Below are positions 27,653-36,157 of a stretch of DNA of 64,000 nt, piece by piece. The notes under the pieces are model-generated. The model had not been told where the DNA came from, did no database searches, and saw only the letters and a list, made by a program, of their open reading frames with translations. Position 1 is the stretch's first letter, and the number at the start of each line of letters is the position of its first letter. This DNA comes from Thermosinus carboxydivorans Nor1. GTDB taxonomy: Bacteria; Bacillota; Negativicutes; Sporomusales; Thermosinaceae. Both the position numbers and the translations under genes were made by a program. Location: positions 62,001-126,000 of the forward strand of contig NZ_AAWL01000005.1 in assembly GCF_000169155.1 (NCBI RefSeq). Direction: 5' to 3'.

Positions 27653-27834
27653 ATGTTAAGAGCAGCGGTACGATGTCAAGAGGCTAATTTAACATAAAAA
27701 ACTATGTATTGCTGCTACCTAAGGTGGTGAACCGAAAAAAGGCAAACCTTAACTAGACCCACCAATATCCACATCAAGATGGTAATATATGGTAACTGGT
27801 GGACAAAGAAAAATGGTCTTTTTAATCGGTTATG

Positions 27835-29073
27835 TCAGACTCCCCCTTCTGGTTTATAAATTCGGTTGGTACGCAGCAGAGAATCGACCAACCGTACCAG
27901 TTTACGGGCTGTAAGCGCAAGGGCACGTTTTGTGGCAAAGGTTTTAGGCTCGGCCAGCTTCTGAGCGTAATACCGGGCGAAAACAGGGTCGTGCACCCTG
28001 ACACTGTTTGCCGCTTCCATCAAATAATACCTCAGATAGCGGTTGCCGGAAAGAATAAGCCTTGATTGGGCTGCCGTAAAGTTGCCTGATTGATGCTCAG
28101 TCCAAGCAAGACCGGCAAATTTAGCTAATTGGCGATGATTTTTAAATTGGTTGATATCGCCAATTTCGGCCAAAATACCGGCGGCAAAGATTGGGCCAAT
28201 GCCCGGAACTGTATCAAGGGTCTGGGGAATAGTCGCCAGATGGTCTTCGATAGCCTTGTTAAGGGATTTGATTTGCTCCTGAAGAGTACGGATGACCCGA
28301 ATGAGCGAAGCCATAGCTAAATTAACGGAATCGGCCATAGATTGAGGAAGCCTGTACGAAGAACGAGCGGCTTTTTGCAAGGCCTTGGCAACTTGAGCAG
28401 GGTCATCAAAACGGTTTTTGCCGCGCTCTACCAGAAACTCTACAAGCTGATCCAGGGAGATATTGGCTATCTCCTCAGCAGAATCAAACTCTTCCATAAC
28501 GGCCAAGGAAGTAGCGGATAACTTGTTAGAAAAAGGTCCGACGGTGTAATCACTAAACTTTAAATACAGGTTGGTCATAAGAATATTGCTATTGCGCGTA
28601 AGTTCGCGAACTAGATGAAGGCGGGCCCTGGTTAAGCGCTGTAAAGCCAAGAGCGGCTCATTTAAAGTAAAAGGGTGAGGTAAATGGCCAGAGCGGAGCT
28701 TGGATGCAATGAACCAGGCATCCACACGGTCATTCTTGGGAGCGTCGAGGTAGTGTGATTTCTTAAAATCCCTAATCAGGCTTGGATTGAAAACATATAC
28801 CTTGGTTTCAGGGCAATCAAACGATAAATGATGTTGCAAATACATGGCGACATGAGTGGAATAACAACCTGTATGTTCCAAGCCAAAGAGGACTTGATCA
28901 AAACCGTGTTTATGGACAAGAGAGACAATGCGGTCCTGGAATTCTAAGATGCCAGGACGGTTGTTGGCAACGGAAAAACGACACAAAGGCCGTTTTTCTT
29001 CCTGAAGTGTTAAGCAACAAACAACATTGTCCTGACTGCTTACATCAATTCCGACAAACAAGGGAGATGGCAT
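27835..29073 (-). CDS. IS110-family transposase (DEDD recombinase)
   Basis: 412 residues. The N-terminal RuvC-like DEDD domain begins LFVGIDVSSQDNVVC, continues with FGLEHTGCYS and includes the later acidic pair in PKNDRVDAWFIAS. The C-terminal transposase_20 domain has DTVPGIGPIFAAGILAEIGD and FAGLAWTEHQSGNF with the serine-containing LILSGNRYLRYYL. Such enzymes recombine DNA guided by a bridge RNA encoded in a non-coding end of the element. ATG 29073 has AGGAGG eight nt upstream. The frame is intact, so the element may be active. Confidence 0.93.
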   Translation of the reverse strand: MPSPLFVGIDVSSQDNVVCCLTLQEEKRPLCRFSVANNRPGILEFQDRIVSLVHKHGFDQVLFGLEHTGCYSTHVAMYLQHHLSFDCPETKVYVFNPSLIRDFKKSHYLDAPKNDRVDAWFIASKLRSGHLPHPFTLNEPLLALQRLTRARLHLVRELTRNSNILMTNLYLKFSDYTVGPFSNKLSATSLAVMEEFDSAEEIANISLDQLVEFLVERGKNRFDDPAQVAKALQKAARSSYRLPQSMADSVNLAMASLIRVIRTLQEQIKSLNKAIEDHLATIPQTLDTVPGIGPIFAAGILAEIGDINQFKNHRQLAKFAGLAWTEHQSGNFTAAQSRLILSGNRYLRYYLMEAANSVRVHDPVFARYYAQKLAEPKTFATKRALALTARKLVRLVDSLLRTNRIYKPEGGV

Positions 29074-29108
29074 AGGAAACACCTCCTTTCAAACAGGATG
29101 AGGATGTC

Positions 29109-29377
29109 TACGGTCCTGGGATGTCCCTGGGAAACCCATGAACGACAGCCTTGCGTGCTATTGGAATACACCGGAGGCCACCGGTGCACAAGCCTTCCTC
29201 TGCTGGCGGAAGGGGCGGCCGAACGGGAAACATTCAGCGTGTAGGTCTATACCATGGGGCCAGGGGAACACTCTTACTGTGGAAGAACCCTTCAAGAGGG
29301 GCAACAGGGGGAAACGGAACATTCCCTTGGTAGACATCCACCTATGGCTATTTTCCCAAAGACATCCCAGGACCGTA
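29109..29377 (-). ncRNA. candidate bridge-RNA region of the IS110 element
   Basis: Non-coding, GC-rich 5' end of the element, upstream of the transposase gene. It is framed by a perfect 17-bp inverted repeat (TACGGTCCTGGGATGTC at 29109-29125 and its complement at 29361-29377). A CACCGG/CCGGTG stem and other hairpin-forming stretches lie inside. In IS110-group elements the bridge RNA is transcribed from this position. Loop assignment and RNA ends cannot be given here. Confidence 0.45.
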
Positions 29378-29482
29378 AAGAGATTTTGAGGATGTTTCAT
29401 TTTCAAAAATAAAGAAGAGCAGCTTTGGTTGATTATGTTAATCAACTGGTCGCTACTCTTAATATACAAGGGAGGAATTATA

Positions 29483-30478
29483 ATGAAAAAGCTTTATTAT
29501 GACCATGATGCCAATTGGGACATTATCAAAGATAAGCATGTGGCCATTATTGGTTACGGCAGCCAGGGGCATGCCCATGCCTTGAACCTGCATGACAGCG
29601 GCGTTAAGGTCACGGTCGGCTTGTACGAAGGAAGCAAGTCCTGGAACAAGGCGCTGGGCGACGGGTTGGCCGTTGCCACGGTAAAGGACGCAGTCGCCCA
29701 AGCCGATATTGTCATGATGCTGTTGCCTGATGAAAAACAAGCGGCCGTTTATACCGAGCAGGTAGCGCCTTACATCAGACCGGGAGCGGCGTTGGCTTTT
29801 GCCCATGGCTTCAATATTCACTATAACCAGATCGTTCCGGCGACCGACATTGACGTATTTATGGTCGCCCCGAAAGGTCCCGGCCATTTGGTGCGGCGCG
29901 TCTTTACCGAAGGCAAAGGGGTGCCATGCCTGATGGCGGTGTATCAGGACAGTACCGGGATGGCGCAAGACATCGCTTTGGCCTATGCCCGGGGCATAGG
30001 GGGAACACGGGCCGGGGTGCTGCTTACCACTTTTAAAGAAGAAACAGAAACTGACCTGTTCGGGGAGCAGGCCGTCCTGTGCGGGGGCCTGGCCGAACTT
30101 GTCTGCGCCGGATTTGAAACCCTGGTCGAAGCCGGTTACCAGCCCGAGTCGGCCTATTTTGAGTGTCTGCATGAACTGAAGCTCATCGTCGACCTGATGT
30201 ATGAAGGCGGGCTCGCGGCCATGCGCCACTCGATCAGTGATACCGCCGAGTACGGTGATTATATGACCGGTAAACGGATCATTACCGAAGCCACCCGGGC
30301 CGAGATGCGTAAAATTTTGGCGGAAATCCAGGATGGTACTTTCGCGAAAAACTGGATCCTCGAGAACAAGGCCAACCGGCCGGTCTTTACCGCCTTGCGC
30401 CGGCAAAAAGCGGCTCATCCGGTTGAACAAGTGGGGAAAGAGCTGAGGGCGATGATGCCGTGGCTGAAGAAGGAATAG
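29483..30478 (+). CDS. ilvC: ketol-acid reductoisomerase
   Basis: 331 residues, class I short form; converts acetolactate or acetohydroxybutyrate to the dihydroxy acid with NAD(P)H. The Rossmann motif is [17 protein letters not shown]. Metal and active-site residues lie in [26 protein letters not shown] and [14 protein letters not shown]. Start ATG 29483 has GGGAGG. The normal upstream gene ilvN is absent; an IS110 element lies 100 nt before it, so its original promoter or leader may be gone. A TTGATT/AATCAA hairpin lies at 29427-29446. Confidence 0.95.
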   Translation: MKKLYYDHDANWDIIKDKHVAIIGYGSQGHAHALNLHDSGVKVTVGLYEGSKSWNKALGDGLAVATVKDAVAQADIVMMLLPDEKQAAVYTEQVAPYIRPGAALAFAHGFNIHYNQIVPATDIDVFMVAPKGPGHLVRRVFTEGKGVPCLMAVYQDSTGMAQDIALAYARGIGGTRAGVLLTTFKEETETDLFGEQAVLCGGLAELVCAGFETLVEAGYQPESAYFECLHELKLIVDLMYEGGLAAMRHSISDTAEYGDYMTGKRIITEATRAEMRKILAEIQDGTFAKNWILENKANRPVFTALRRQKAAHPVEQVGKELRAMMPWLKKE

Positions 30479-30497
30479 GTGACAGGGGACTGATTTT

Positions 30498-32168
30498 ATG
30501 AAGCTTTCGGGTAGCAGAATTATTGTCGAAAGTCTTTTGCGACAGGGCGTTGATACGGTATTTGGCTATCCCGGCGGTGCGATCATGCCTTTATATGACG
30601 CCCTGTACGATGCCCCGATACGCCACATCCTAACCGTGCACGAACAGGCGGCTGCCCACGCCGCCGACGGCTATGCCCGGTCGTCGGGGCGGGTGGGCGT
30701 ATGCATTGCCACCTCGGGCCCGGGCGCAACCAATCTGGTAACCGGTCTGGCTACCGCCTACATGGATTCGTCGCCGGTTGTCGCCATTACCGGGCAGGTT
30801 GCGACCAAACTCATTGGCCGGGACGCTTTTCAGGAGATCGACGTTATCGGTATTACCATGCCGATCACGAAACATAACTTTCTGGTCAAAAATGTGAGTC
30901 AATTGGCGGCAACGATTGACAAGGCTTTCGCGATCGCCACCAGTGGGCGGCCGGGGCCGGTGCTGATCGATGTGCCGCGGGACGTTTTGCTTGCCGAAGC
31001 GGACTACTGTCCTGACCGTCCCCTTGGGGCCGAGACGCGCAAGGCGCAGGACAGTGTGCCTGACCATTTGGTTAGCGCCGCGGTTAAGGCGCTTGCTACC
31101 GCTGAACGGCCGGTTCTGGTAATCGGCGGCGGGGTGAAAACCGGGGCAGCCGAGCGGGAAGTATTGGCTCTGGCCGAACAAACGGGTATGCCCGTTGTCA
31201 GTACGTTAATGGGGCTGGGGGCTTTCCCGGCCGACCACCGCCAGTTTCTCGGATTAACCGGGATGCATGGGCATAAGGCAGCCAACCTGACGGTGCATTA
31301 TGCCGATTTGGTTTTCGCCGTTGGTACCCGTTTTAACGACCGTGTTACCGGCGATCCGGCCAATTATTCATCAGGCAAAACCATTATTCATTTGGACGTT
31401 GACGCTGCCGAACCTGGCAAAAACATGGAACCGGAAATTGCCCTCATCGGCAATGTGCGCATTTCGCTAGCGCAAATACTGGCGGCGCTGGCACAGGCAG
31501 CGCGGGCGGACCTAGCATCCTGGTGGGAAATGATTGCCGAGTGGCGGCAAGCGGCAACTAGCCGCAGCATATGCCCGGGCCAGATTGATCCTGCCTGGTT
31601 GATGCGACATATGGCCAAGGCCACGGCCGGGCAACAGGTCGTTTGGGTAACCGACGTTGGCCAACACCAGATGTGGGCGGCGCAGCACTTGAAAATTAAC
31701 GGCTCACGCAACTGGATCACTTCCGGTGGGTTGGGGACGATGGGGTTCGGCCTGCCGGCGGCGCTTGGCGCGCAGCTTGCCTGTCCCGATAGCCGTGTCA
31801 TTCTCATTGCCGGTGACGGCGGCTTTAAGATGACCGGCATGGAGCTCTATACCGCCGTAAATGAAAAGCTGCCGCTGATTTGCGTAATTTTAAATAACCA
31901 GGCGCTGGGCATGGTGCGGCAGTGGCAGAAGTTGTTCTTTCAAGAGCGCTATGCTGCAACCAATTTAGTCCCTTTTGATTTTGTCGGGTTTGTCCGGAGC
32001 TTCGGCATTGAGGCCTATAAGGCAAGCACGCCGGACGAGTTTGCCGCCGCTTTTCAACAGGCGCTCGGCGGGGCGGGGCCGACGGTAATCATTGCCGATA
32101 TTGATCCGGACTGCCTGGTTACGCCTATGGTGCGGCCGGGCGAGCCTATCCATAAATTTTTGGAATAG
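30498..32168 (+). CDS. ilvB: acetolactate synthase large subunit
   Basis: 556 residues; ThDP enzyme condensing pyruvate to acetolactate. Motifs are VFGYPGGAIMPLYDAL, the catalytic glutamate in TVHEQAAAHAADGYAR, TSGPGATNLVTGLATAY and GDAFQEIDVIGITMP-like substrate residues. The ThDP motif starts GDGGFKMTGMEL and ends in NNQ. The GxVxxD pattern and WQ residues point to an anabolic AHAS rather than a catabolic ALS. No small regulatory subunit (ilvN/ilvH) is encoded beside it. Starts 19 nt after ilvC. Confidence 0.93.
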   Translation: MKLSGSRIIVESLLRQGVDTVFGYPGGAIMPLYDALYDAPIRHILTVHEQAAAHAADGYARSSGRVGVCIATSGPGATNLVTGLATAYMDSSPVVAITGQVATKLIGRDAFQEIDVIGITMPITKHNFLVKNVSQLAATIDKAFAIATSGRPGPVLIDVPRDVLLAEADYCPDRPLGAETRKAQDSVPDHLVSAAVKALATAERPVLVIGGGVKTGAAEREVLALAEQTGMPVVSTLMGLGAFPADHRQFLGLTGMHGHKAANLTVHYADLVFAVGTRFNDRVTGDPANYSSGKTIIHLDVDAAEPGKNMEPEIALIGNVRISLAQILAALAQAARADLASWWEMIAEWRQAATSRSICPGQIDPAWLMRHMAKATAGQQVVWVTDVGQHQMWAAQHLKINGSRNWITSGGLGTMGFGLPAALGAQLACPDSRVILIAGDGGFKMTGMELYTAVNEKLPLICVILNNQALGMVRQWQKLFFQERYAATNLVPFDFVGFVRSFGIEAYKASTPDEFAAAFQQALGGAGPTVIIADIDPDCLVTPMVRPGEPIHKFLE

Positions 32169-32197
32169 GGCTTTAATTTGAAACTGGAGGCCTGACA

Positions 32198-33436
32198 ATG
32201 GCGACTGTTTTTTCCGAGCTTGAACAACTGCTGGTTTACCGGAAGCTGCTGGCTGACGTGGTAATCAAAAAGCTGATGGCGTTTGCTAAGGATAGTTCCT
32301 GGCTGCAGGGCGAGCTGGCCAGCGATCTGATTACCAAAGCTGAGGAGCTGGGGTTATCCGGCAATCTGATCAATAGCTATCTGATTCATCTGATCAGTTT
32401 TGATAATAATGTTTTCAGCCGGACGGCGGAGAAGACTGGGGGCAAGGTCGGCGCCAGCCTGCTTGCGGCCGCGGCGCATGATATAGCGATTTTCCGGCAG
32501 GTGTTTGCTGCCAGCCAACAATGCGGGTTCGACGGCATTATTCTTAACTATACGCCGACATATAAGCGGCAGGACAATCACACCGCCGCGGTGCAGGAGT
32601 GGCTGCTCGCTGGTGCCGACCAGTATACGGCCGAGCAGGTGGCGGCGCTGCTTAGCGGCCATTATGCTCGCTATGGCTATGGCGAGATGGCCAGCTGCAA
32701 GGCGTTTCGGTGGGATAAGCAGAAAGGGTTGGTTGGGGTCAAGCACATCGATCCGATTCAGCTGGAAGATATTGTTGGCTATGAGCGCCAGAAAAAGACG
32801 CTGCTCCGCAATACCGAGGCGTTTTTGGCCGGCAAGCCGGCTCACAACGTGCTGCTGGTCGGTGCCAGGGGAACCGGCAAATCCTCGTCAGTGAAAGCGC
32901 TGGCCAATCGTTACTATGATGCTGGCCTGAGGCTTATCGAGGTAACGAAAAATGATCTGACGGATTTACCGGCGATTATGAACGCTGCCCGCCAGTGGGG
33001 CAAAAAGTTTATTGTGTTTATTGACGATTTGTCGTTCGAGGAGACGGAAGCAGGCTATAAACAGCTGAAATCGGTGATGGACGGCGGAGTAGAAACAAAG
33101 CCGGATAATGTACTGATTTATGCGACATCGAACCGACGGCGCTTAATTCGGGAAACCTGGCAGGACCGTGCCGGCGATGAAGTTCACCACCAAGATACGA
33201 TTCACGAAAAAATTTCGCTCGCGGACCGGTTTGGCATTACGCTGACCTATCCCTCGCCCAATCAGGACGAGTATCTGCGCATCGTCGAGGATATTGCCCG
33301 CAAAAACAATGTCGATCTGCCGACGGTTGAGCTTAGGGCACAGGCGCTGCGCTGGGAAATGGCCCATTCGGGCCGTTCCGGCCGGATTGCCAGACAATTT
33401 GTTGATGACCTGATAAGTAAAATATCCTGTGGTTGA
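32198..33436 (+). CDS. DUF815-family ATPase
   Basis: 412 residues. An alpha-helical N-terminal region (to about 190) is followed by an AAA+-like ATPase domain: Walker A LLVGARGTGKSSSVKAL, Walker B KFIVFIDDLSFE, sensor YATSNRRRLI and the SLADRFGITLTY block typical of DUF815. Family members are widespread in bacteria with no firmly assigned role. It follows ilvB after 29 nt and ends in a terminator, so it is probably the last gene of the ilvCB transcript. No functional link is evident. Confidence 0.85.
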   Translation: MATVFSELEQLLVYRKLLADVVIKKLMAFAKDSSWLQGELASDLITKAEELGLSGNLINSYLIHLISFDNNVFSRTAEKTGGKVGASLLAAAAHDIAIFRQVFAASQQCGFDGIILNYTPTYKRQDNHTAAVQEWLLAGADQYTAEQVAALLSGHYARYGYGEMASCKAFRWDKQKGLVGVKHIDPIQLEDIVGYERQKKTLLRNTEAFLAGKPAHNVLLVGARGTGKSSSVKALANRYYDAGLRLIEVTKNDLTDLPAIMNAARQWGKKFIVFIDDLSFEETEAGYKQLKSVMDGGVETKPDNVLIYATSNRRRLIRETWQDRAGDEVHHQDTIHEKISLADRFGITLTYPSPNQDEYLRIVEDIARKNNVDLPTVELRAQALRWEMAHSGRSGRIARQFVDDLISKISCG

Positions 33437-33458
33437 ACTTAACCACAGGATATTTTTT
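33419..33458 (+). terminator. terminator of the ilvC-ilvB-DUF815 unit
   Basis: The hairpin AATATCCTGTGGTT/AACCACAGGATATT is followed by T6. It overlaps the last codons of the DUF815 gene. Confidence 0.9.
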
Positions 33459-33471
33459 GTGAGTTACGTGG

Positions 33472-35286
33472 TTATAGCGATTGTTTAATTCCCAGGAAGA
33501 TCGCGCGCTCTTGGGCAGGATAGCCGGGTACTTCCTGGTAGTGTTTGTTAAAGAGGTTACTGATGGTTAAATATAAGCTTTGTCCCTTAGTCATAGTATA
33601 GTTAAAGGTAGTATTCCACACGAAATAACTTGAAACATCACTTGTTTTACTTACATATTTTCCATAAATTTCTTGGGAAAACTTGCCTTGCTGCAGTCTT
33701 ATACCCAAGTTAAAAGTATTGTACGGTACTTGCTGATTATTGTTTTCATCGCGCGAATCAAGGTAAGTGTAACCAATGTTAGCGGATACAGCCTGAGTTA
33801 ATTTAGTTGCAAACGACAAAGTCGCTCCTTTTGTGGTAAGGTGGTGCACGTTTTGTACTTTCCAATCATCAGGCCCAACCTGTTTCCAATCTATTGCATC
33901 GATCAAATCCCGCTTAAATAAAGAAAAAGTTACTTCACTATCAACAGCCAGGCGTTTTTTTACACCTACTTCCGATGTCCAACCCGTTTCCGGTTTAAGG
34001 TCAGGGTCGCCGCCCCAGTTATACAAGTCGTCAAACTTAGGCGCTTTAAATACCTTGCCCCAGTTGGCAAAATAATTGGTACTATTATCGGCTTTGTATG
34101 CTAGCGCGATCTTGGGTAACCATTTTGCCCCATATTGGCTGTTATCATCATAGCGCATACCCATAGTAGCGCTGGTACGCCCGTTTAATTTATATTGATC
34201 CTGTAAATAAATTGCCTTAATAATGCGGTCACGAACCGTGTCGGGTGCATAAACCGCTGTTGACACAACTTCCTTGCGCCATTCGCTTCCCCAGGTCAAA
34301 TAATTTTTATAGTCAATTTGTGCACTGTCCTGATATTCTATTGCTCGTACTTTATTCTTATAAAAATATTTATCCATGCCCGGAAGCGCATAATAGGTCC
34401 GTTCGTGTTCATTGTTATAAAAACGCACGACACGCTCGCCATCACCATGTTTATCACTATAACCAATACTCCAGTTATGTCGCAAATAGTCGTTAATTCC
34501 TTGCATAGATCCTAGATAATTTCCCGGGTTGCCACTGTGGCTACCATAATAATCATAAGTAAAAGACAGTCCTTCGGTTTCATTAAGTTCCCGATCCAAC
34601 CGCAGTGTCGCGTTCTTACCCCGATAATCACTGTTTGGTCGCTGACCTTCTGTAGCTTCTTTCAGGCCGGTTATATACCAATGCCATCCTTTTTCCGAAC
34701 CTTGGTTAGATAAATTGAAACGACTTGTCGCATCACTGCCAAAGCCGGAATTTACTATTGTTTTGACATTGCCAGTTCCACGTTTGGTTATTATATTGAC
34801 GACGCCCCCAACAGCGTCAGCCCCATATAATACTGAGCCTCCCCCACGGACAATCTCAATTTTTTCGATATTGTCGGATAATAATATGTTATTTAAATTA
34901 ATACCGCCTGCACCTGAGCCTATCCCTTGTGGTAGATTCATCCGTTTACCATCAATCAAGACTACGATCCTGTCAGTACCTAATATGTAAGGAATTGCCA
35001 GTTCTCCCGGGCCACCATTGCGCAAAACTACTACCCCCGGCACGCCTTCCAGGGCCTCGGCTAAATTTCTCGCTCCTTTTTGCTCAAGCTGCTCGCCGGT
35101 AATTACGGTCACATCCCCCGGTGCGGTTGCAACTGTTTGCGGCACTCTAGCCGCAGTAACGGTAATTTGGTCTAGTTGGAAAACAGGGTCCTCAGCTGCT
35201 TGGACCGGATTGACCAGCAGCAATGTGCCCATTGCCAAAGTAGAAGCAATTCTTTTCACTAAGCTTTTCGTCCTTTTGTTCATCAT
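33472..35286 (-). CDS. TonB-dependent receptor (BtuB-like)
   Basis: A 604-residue outer-membrane protein. A signal peptide (to about residue 30, NPVQAAE) and a TonB-box-like DQITVTAAR precede the plug domain (VTVITGEQLEQKGARNLAEALEGVPGV, VVLIDGKRMNLPQG, IEKIEIVRGGGSVLYGADAVGGVVNIIT). A 22-strand-type barrel follows, with alternating aromatic strands and a final LTISNLFNKHYQEVPGYP region. A cobalamin riboswitch lies upstream, so vitamin B12 or a corrinoid is the likely ligand. A TonB receptor in a genome with Firmicute-type regulation marks a diderm lineage. No TonB/ExbBD or BtuCDF genes are adjacent. Confidence 0.93.
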   Translation of the reverse strand: MMNKRTKSLVKRIASTLAMGTLLLVNPVQAAEDPVFQLDQITVTAARVPQTVATAPGDVTVITGEQLEQKGARNLAEALEGVPGVVVLRNGGPGELAIPYILGTDRIVVLIDGKRMNLPQGIGSGAGGINLNNILLSDNIEKIEIVRGGGSVLYGADAVGGVVNIITKRGTGNVKTIVNSGFGSDATSRFNLSNQGSEKGWHWYITGLKEATEGQRPNSDYRGKNATLRLDRELNETEGLSFTYDYYGSHSGNPGNYLGSMQGINDYLRHNWSIGYSDKHGDGERVVRFYNNEHERTYYALPGMDKYFYKNKVRAIEYQDSAQIDYKNYLTWGSEWRKEVVSTAVYAPDTVRDRIIKAIYLQDQYKLNGRTSATMGMRYDDNSQYGAKWLPKIALAYKADNSTNYFANWGKVFKAPKFDDLYNWGGDPDLKPETGWTSEVGVKKRLAVDSEVTFSLFKRDLIDAIDWKQVGPDDWKVQNVHHLTTKGATLSFATKLTQAVSANIGYTYLDSRDENNNQQVPYNTFNLGIRLQQGKFSQEIYGKYVSKTSDVSSYFVWNTTFNYTMTKGQSLYLTISNLFNKHYQEVPGYPAQERAIFLGIKQSL

Positions 35287-35362
35287 CTTACCTCTTTTCT
35301 AAAATGAGTGGAAAATTTAGATTGAATGCACACGTATTTGTAATTTCATGACTTCTCCCTAA

Positions 35363-35388
35363 TTAAAAATCCCGGCTAATAGCCGGGA
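35363..35388 (-). terminator. riboswitch-linked terminator before the TonB receptor
   Basis: On the minus strand TCCCGGCT/AGCCGGGA with a short loop is followed by T5. It is placed between the B12 aptamer and the receptor gene, as expected for transcriptional control. Confidence 0.85.
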
Positions 35389-35394
35389 AGGATA

Positions 35395-35612
35395 GACTGC
35401 ATGAATAATCCCCTCCCCATCGCTCGTGGGTGTAGCGGTGACTGTCAGATAGGCAGTTCTCCTGGCTCTGGATCATCGCTCGCCCAAACCTTCCCAGGAC
35501 TTTCATCCCAGTGGCATAACTTGGGTTTGCTCCTCATTACAGTGGCGGGACCGCGCCGGGCTTGCACCGGACTTCCCTATTAAGCCCCGTAGGGCACCTA
35601 TCCCGATTGTAT
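35395..35612 (-). promoter_or_regulatory. cobalamin riboswitch
   Basis: On the minus strand the conserved core is present in order: GGTGCCC near the 5' end, GGGAAGTCCGGTGCAAGCCC, GTCCCGCCACTGTAA and the B12-box region GCCACTGGGATGAAAGTCC-TGGGAAGG. It ends just before a terminator hairpin. It would switch off the downstream receptor when adenosylcobalamin is abundant. Confidence 0.93.
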
Positions 35613-35835
35613 GAAATTGTGATTCAAGTAGTAGTATTTTCTATTTCATCCTCCATACTACCATTTTTGGCAACGTAATGTCAATGCTGCCCCCTTAATC
35701 GGGGCATTTACTTCACATACCGGTTTTTTGCACGCGGCAATGCAAGACGGTGGTGCAGGCATGATTTACTAACGCCAAGAATTTTCCGAAAAGATGGCTA
35801 ATTTCCTGCAGGTGTATTTTGTCCAATAAAGTGAC

Positions 35836-35972
35836 ATCCTCCCCTCAATAAATTGAGGGGCATCCCAACGTGGGATGGCGATTGACCAATCGCAGGTTAG
35901 CCAGCAATTCCCCGGTCGACCCGGATCATCACCTTGGCCTTAAGGGGTGCCACACTCCCCTTTCTCCTAGGG
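35836..35972 (-). ncRNA. omega-RNA-like right end of the tnpB remnant
   Basis: Directly after the tnpB stop the minus strand can fold three consecutive perfect hairpins: GCGATT/AATCGC (35878-35893), CATCCC/GGGATG (35861-35877) and CCCCTCAAT/ATTGAGGGG (35841-35860). They end in AGGATGTCAC at the element boundary. This is where TnpB-associated guide RNAs are encoded, with the guide taken from the flanking DNA. Function is doubtful because the local tnpB is dead. Confidence 0.45.
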
Positions 35973-36157
35973 TCATGCCCCAAGAGCATTGGGCGCTTTG
36001 GCGGCAATGTTTAAGGCACCAACTCTGTCCGCATCGGATTGGTAGCCACATTTGATACATTTGAACCAACCCTGCGTTTTGCGGTTGTAGCGGGAAACAT
36101 TCCCGCACTTCGGACAAGTCTTGGAAGTCTCTTTGGGCAGTAGTGTTGCAATAAACT
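35973..36157 (-). pseudogene. tnpB C-terminal fragment (zinc ribbon)
   Basis: The minus-strand frame reads TLLPKETSKTCPKCGN, then an RYNRKTQGWFKCIKCGYQS segment and DADRVGALNIAAKA, ending in TGA at 35973. The CPxCG...CxxCG zinc ribbon and the DADxxGALNIA motif are diagnostic of TnpB/OrfB. The frame is intact but has no start, being cut by the IS4-family element at about 36157. Confidence 0.85.

Larger units (their letters stand above)
27653..29400 (-). mobile_element. IS110-family insertion sequence (boundaries approximate)
   Basis: The transposase at 27835-29073 is flanked by non-coding DNA. About 180 nt follow its stop, and about 320 nt of GC-rich structured DNA lie before its start. IS110 elements lack conventional terminal inverted repeats, so exact ends cannot be set from sequence alone. 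It separates the orphan PyrR leader from ilvC. Confidence 0.65.

Noticed and set aside
27653-27834. Start of a pyrimidine gene after the orphan PyrR leader
   Set aside because: The frame from ATG at about 27653 stops after 14 codons and resembles no pyr gene.
29400-29482. T-box or leucine attenuator before ilvC
   Set aside because: A TTGATT/AATCAA hairpin is present, but there is no T-box sequence, specifier stem or Leu-rich leader peptide.
29459-30430. Long open frame of 323 codons antisense to ilvC
   Set aside because: It mirrors the codon pattern of ilvC, has no ribosome site or recognisable domain, and ilvC is unambiguous.
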